Assembly: GCA_020310875.1 (NCBI GenBank)
Contig: CM035417.1
Span: 91,643,925 to 91,707,924, forward strand
Reading direction: 5' to 3'
DNA: 64,000 nt
Origin: Ceratopteris richardii
Taxonomy: Eukaryota; Streptophyta; Polypodiopsida; Polypodiales; Pteridaceae
Shown here one piece after another: positions 60,364-64,000 of the stretch. The notes beneath the pieces were generated by a model. It saw nothing but the letters and a program-made list of their open reading frames with translations, had not been told where the DNA came from and ran no database searches. A program made the translations under genes and the position numbers. How positions within the stretch are numbered: position 1 is the stretch's first letter; the number at the start of each line of letters is the position of its first letter.

Positions 60364-62085
60364 ATGGAAAAGATCAAAGCATGGAAGTCTAAAGGTAAAG
60401 CAAAATTGCAAGAACTTGGACATGAGGCAGAATCATCACATCATGGCCTAAGAAGATCTATGAGGGAAAAGAAAAAACCAGAAAGGTATGGGTTTGACAC
60501 CTCATTAGTGACTAAACATTCTATCTACATAGCACAGGACATAAACCAAGAGGAGCCATCATCATTTGAAGAGGTCAAAGCAAAAACAGAATGGAAGCAT
60601 GCAATGAGGGAAGAGATTGAAGCACTTGAGGAAAACAACACTTGGGATTTGGTGCCCAAGACTTCATCCATGAAGGTAATAGGCTCAAGATGGGTCTATA
60701 AACTCAAGAAGAATTCTGATGGTTCCATTAACAGGTATAAGGCAAGGCTTGTAGCAAAAGGCTTTGCACAAACTCAGGGAATTGATTATGAGGAGACCTT
60801 CTCTCCTGTGGCAAAGATGCCTACTATTAGGGTTTTGCTTAGTATTGCCTCTTCCAAGAATTGGAAGATACTTTAACTAGATGTAAAGAATGCATTCTTG
60901 AATGGTTGGATAAAAGAAGAAGTATATATGGCACAACCACCTGGTTTTGAGAATCAAGTGTATCCTGATTATGTGTGTAAACTTAACAAAGCATTGTATG
61001 GTCTCAAGCAAGCTCCAAGAGCTTGGAATTTCAGACTTGTTTCATTCTCGCAGGACAAAGGCTTTCAACCAAGCAAGGCAGATCCTTCACTCTTTATTAA
61101 AAAGAGTAATTCTGAGATCATCTACCTATGTGTATATGTAGATGATATTATATTGACAGGAAATGATGCAGATGGTATGAAGAAGATCAAAGATCAGATG
61201 AGAGAAGAGTTCAAGATAAGTGATTTGGGTTCACTTACCTACTTCCTAGGTTTGGAAGTTGTATACAAAGATCATGGTTTGTTTCTCACTCAAAGAAAGT
61301 ACATTAAGGACATGTTGGCAAAATTCAAGATGCAAGATTGTAAGATTGCAGGTACTCCAATGGAGGTCAATCACAAAATGATCTCACATGAACATGAACT
61401 TATAGAGGAGATCACATCATATCAAAGTCTAGTGGGTAGTCTCAACTATGCCACATTGACAAGAGTAGATATATGTTACAGTGTGAGTGTGCTAAGCCAA
61501 TTTATGCACACACCAAGGAATCCACATATGGATGCTGCCAAAAGGATTCTCAAGTATCTCAAAGGAACCATAAGTGAAGGACTTTATTATCCTTATGTAT
61601 CTGATTTAGGTTTGAAGCTATTTTCTGATGCAGATTGGGCTAGCTCCAAGGAAGATAGAAGGAGCAGTTCAGGTTATCTTACCTTTGTAGGTTCAAAGCT
61701 TATTTCATGGTCATCCAAGAAGCAACCCATAGTTGCTCTCTCTTCTACTGAAGCTGAATATAGAGGTCTTGCCATAGCTACTCAGGAAGCTATGTGGATG
61801 AAGACATTATTCAAAGATCTTGGATTGGAGTTTGGAACTCCAACTATTTTTTGTGACAATATGAGTTCTATTCACTTAGCTGCTAATCCTATTTTTCATG
61901 CAAGGACTAAACATATTGAAGTCCATTATCACTATGTAAGAGAGAAGATTCTACGCAAAGAGATTCAAATATCATATGTGTCCACTCACCAACAATGTGC
62001 AGATATTCTAACCTTAGCATTGGATGGTACAAAGCTTTGCAAATTCAAGGCTATGATTGGTTTGCAGATAATCTTGGAAGAATGA
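60364..62085 (+). pseudogene. C5 reverse transcriptase and RNase H
   Basis: One continuous frame broken by a single TAA near 60876, between KNWKIL and LDVKNAFLNGW. C2 has Gln at that place, so a CAA-to-TAA change is likely. RT motifs: VIGSRWVYKLKKNSDGSI, RYKARLVAKGFAQTQGIDYE, ALYGLKQAPRAWNFRLV and LCVYVDDIILTGND. RNase H: LKLFSDADWASSKEDRRSSS, ISWSSKKQPIVALSSTEAEY, PTIFCDNMSSIHLAANPIF and RTKHIEVHYHYVREKI. All catalytic residues are intact. Confidence 0.94.
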
Positions 62086-62107
62086 AGACCTCAAGCATAC
62101 TTCGCTT

Positions 62108-62117
62108 GAGGGGGAGC
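62108..62117 (+). promoter_or_regulatory. C5 polypurine tract
   Basis: GAGGGGGAGC immediately before the 3' LTR start TGTTGG at 62118. Confidence 0.9.
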
Positions 62118-63393
62118 TGTTGGAGCAAGTCTATGACAAGCCTAAGGATTGGCTTGAGTCCCACAAAGTCATAGAAGAAGCTTTAAAATGAAGACTATGT
62201 AAAGTTCAAGTGTGAACTACCTCTTGTAACTTTTGAAGAGTTTACTTAATGTAAAAGTGAGAGAATCTTAAGTGGTTGAGTCCACTTGATCAAAAAGGGA
62301 AAGAGGAGCCACGAATTCGTGATTTGTGGTAGGTAGAGAATCAAATCAATCACTAATTGATTGGAGAGTGATTGAGAGAAGTTAGCCTCACAAATTCAAC
62401 TATAAATGGATGGTAGTTTTAGTCGTGGTTAGAGAGACATATGTGAAGACCTCCAAGAGCTGAGCTTTATGCCATATCAAGGTGTGATTCCAAGGCACAC
62501 ATATGTATCAGTAAGTCCATTGTATTTTACAAGCAATATACTTTCATTTTCATTATCATTTGGGTTCATATTTCCATGTTCTTGTGAAGTGTACTACTCA
62601 CTACCATATCTCTCAGTTTTCTCAGTCAGATTGCAGAGATGGTTTCTCTGAGCTTGGAGCATCATTTTCAGTGATTTAACTTAGTAACGTTAGCTCTATA
62701 CATCTACTATATGTTCTTAAATTTTCATTTCATTTGGGTATTGCAATCTTCAGTTATGGTCAGTTGAAGTCAAACCCTATCTGTCATTTTCACTTCTCTC
62801 TTAGGTACCCAACTTTTTACTCATCTTGTCAGAGTTGTTTCTCAGTGTGTACTTATCCAAATTCCATGATTTAATGCTTGTTGGATTCAAATTTTTGTCT
62901 AGTATAAGCTTACAAATTTTCATAATCATTGAATTCTTAAATCTGGAGTTATGTTTCATTTTTCTGCTCACTAGTTTCAAACTATAGCAGCCCGTGAAAA
63001 TTGGGATGATGTCATCAGTTGCTAAACATCATTCTCAGTGTGTGGTTCATTATTTTTTATGTGATTACTCTTGAAAGTTAGCTCTTTAAGTTAACTAGAC
63101 TTTCCCAAGAGGAATTGAGCTAATTGCTGATGTGCTCAGAGAATTATGCAAAACACTAGACAGGTGTATGAACCAAGAATAGCAAGTTCTTCACCTCTGA
63201 GCTAACTCCAACTTATCTATTTTGATCTATGTTTTTTTGTGAGTGATCTTCCAAGGTACATAGGGTGTCTAATACATCCATTGGCAAGCTAAAAGGGCCC
63301 ACCAGATACTCTTGGAGTTCATTTGTCTGGTGTAGATCAAGGATTTTGCAACACCTCTTCATCTTCAAGCACATACCTATCCATCTCTTCACA
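62118..63393 (+). repeat. C5 3' LTR
   Basis: 1,276 bases, TGTTGGAGCAAGTC to CTCTTCACA, five bases longer than the 5' LTR. The TSD GAAAG follows. Confidence 0.96.
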
Positions 63394-64000
63394 GAAAGCC
63401 ATACCCACAAAAGATTGATGCCATTAGAAATATTTTTGAAACATGTAACCACATGAGTGAGGTACGTAGAGTTCTTGGTGCTTTCATCTTTTATGTTATT
63501 TGAATCCCACACTTTTCTCATGTTGCTGACTGTCTCTATGACTTGTTGAGGAAGAAATGGAAAATTATTTGGACAAATAAACACACACACACACAAGCTA
63601 TGCATAAATTGAAGAAATTGTTGCTTGAAGCTCCCATCCTTAAGCATGTAGACTATTCTGTTAACAAACCTATTATATTGACTATTGATACTAGGCCTAT
63701 TGGTATATGTTGGGTCATAATTCAAGATGATAGTGAAGGGAATAGATATGCAATTAGATTTGGGGCTAAAATTTTAGATGAAACACAATGAAAGTATCCA
63801 TAGATCAAACAAGAACTATGGGGTATGGTAACAACTTTGAAAATAGACAAATAATATTTCATTGGTGCAAATGTCAAAGTTGAGACTGATTGTTTGCATG
63901 TCATTGGAATGACAGACAATTGTTCATCTCCTCATATAGCCATACTTAGATGGATCTCATATATTTAGTTCATAAATCTTGAGTTAGTTCATATTTTAGG
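63394..64000 (+). pseudogene. GB gypsy: RT end and RNase H (right part)
   Basis: It continues the GB reading: KPYPQKIDAIRNIFETC, VRRVLGAFIFYVI, LRKKWKIIWTNKHTH, HKLKKLLLEAPILKHVDYS and KPIILTIDTRPIGICWVI, the start of RNase H with its first Asp, then RYAIRFGAKILDETQ. Stops near 63500, 63791 and 63850 show it is dead. It runs to the right edge. Confidence 0.82.

Larger units (their letters stand above)
56586..63393 (+). mobile_element. C5: full-length Ty1/copia element, 6.8 kb
   Basis: LTRs of 1,271 (56586-57856) and 1,276 bases (62118-63393), both TGTTGGAGC to CA. The perfect TSD is GAAAG (56581-56585 and 63394-63398); PBS and PPT are in place. Order: gag, knuckle, protease, integrase, RT, RNase H. 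Removing the element and one GAAAG makes the flanking GB reading continuous. I count about 17 differences in the first 365 LTR bases (4-5%), so it is clearly older than GA-3. Coding breaks: TAA at 58528, frameshifts near 58618, 59285 and 59766, TAA at 60328, TAA near 60876. Confidence 0.97.

Noticed and set aside
63213-63725. 170-codon minus-strand frame
   Set aside because: Spans the C5 LTR end and antisense GB sequence; no recognisable domain.

Overview
The window looks like repeat-rich nuclear DNA of a land plant. The evidence is LTR elements primed by plant-type tRNAs (initiator Met for the Ty1/copia elements, apparently Asp for the Ty3/gypsy family), a CACTA DNA transposon, and a fragment of a plant-like Argonaute gene. 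I cannot name the species; a large-genome lineage such as a fern, lycophyte or gymnosperm is a guess. I see no intact host gene, tRNA, rRNA or CRISPR array. Almost everything is transposable-element sequence, nested and broken.

Names used below. GA is a Ty3/gypsy family related to the Athila/Tat lineage, with four copies: GA-1 (minus, about 2083-6416 and 12990-13100, perhaps also 13101-14600 inverted), GA-2 (plus, rearranged: 14601-18551 and 35605-38737), GA-3 (minus, full length 18640-35416, 16.8 kb, LTRs 591 bp each, TSD CCAAT), and GA-4 (minus, 38738-41191 and 48603-52587). C1-C5 are Ty1/copia pieces: C1 (LTR plus gag start, 795-2072), C2 (6417-12989), C3 (LTR fragment split by GA-3, 18552-18639 and 35417-35604), C4 (chimeric, 52588-55682), C5 (56586-63393, TSD GAAAG). 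GB is a second, different gypsy lineage (plus, 55683-56580 and 63394-64000) split by C5. A 7.4 kb CACTA element (41192-48602, TSD TTA) splits GA-4.

Layout. 1-2072: gypsy remnant fused to a copia gag start, PBS and LTR. 2083-13100: GA-1 with C2 inserted in the RT/RNase H region. 13101-18551: inverted RT block, then gag-protease of GA-2. 18552-35604: copia LTR fragment holding GA-3. 35605-38737: 3' end of GA-2, carrying a captured Argonaute fragment. 38738-52587: GA-4 with the CACTA element, which itself holds two large alternating purine-pyrimidine satellite blocks separated by a small TIR element. 52588-64000: chimeric copia C4, then GB split by C5.

GA-3 shows how the family is built: 5' LTR, PBS, a 1.7 kb leader with a palindromic tandem array, gag, zinc knuckles plus first retropepsin, then RT-RNase H-integrase followed in the same frame by a second retropepsin-like domain and a tail of repeated WVPK motifs, then a roughly 1,400-codon extra ORF (ORF-X) in the envelope position that ends on the polypurine tract. 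The second retropepsin and WVPK tail recur in GA-1, GA-2 and GA-4, and the last residues of ORF-X can still be read in GA-2 and GA-4, so these are family traits. The most notable items are the Argonaute fragment, the post-integrase retropepsin, ORF-X with its possible spliced expression, the leader palindromes, and the satellite-filled CACTA element.
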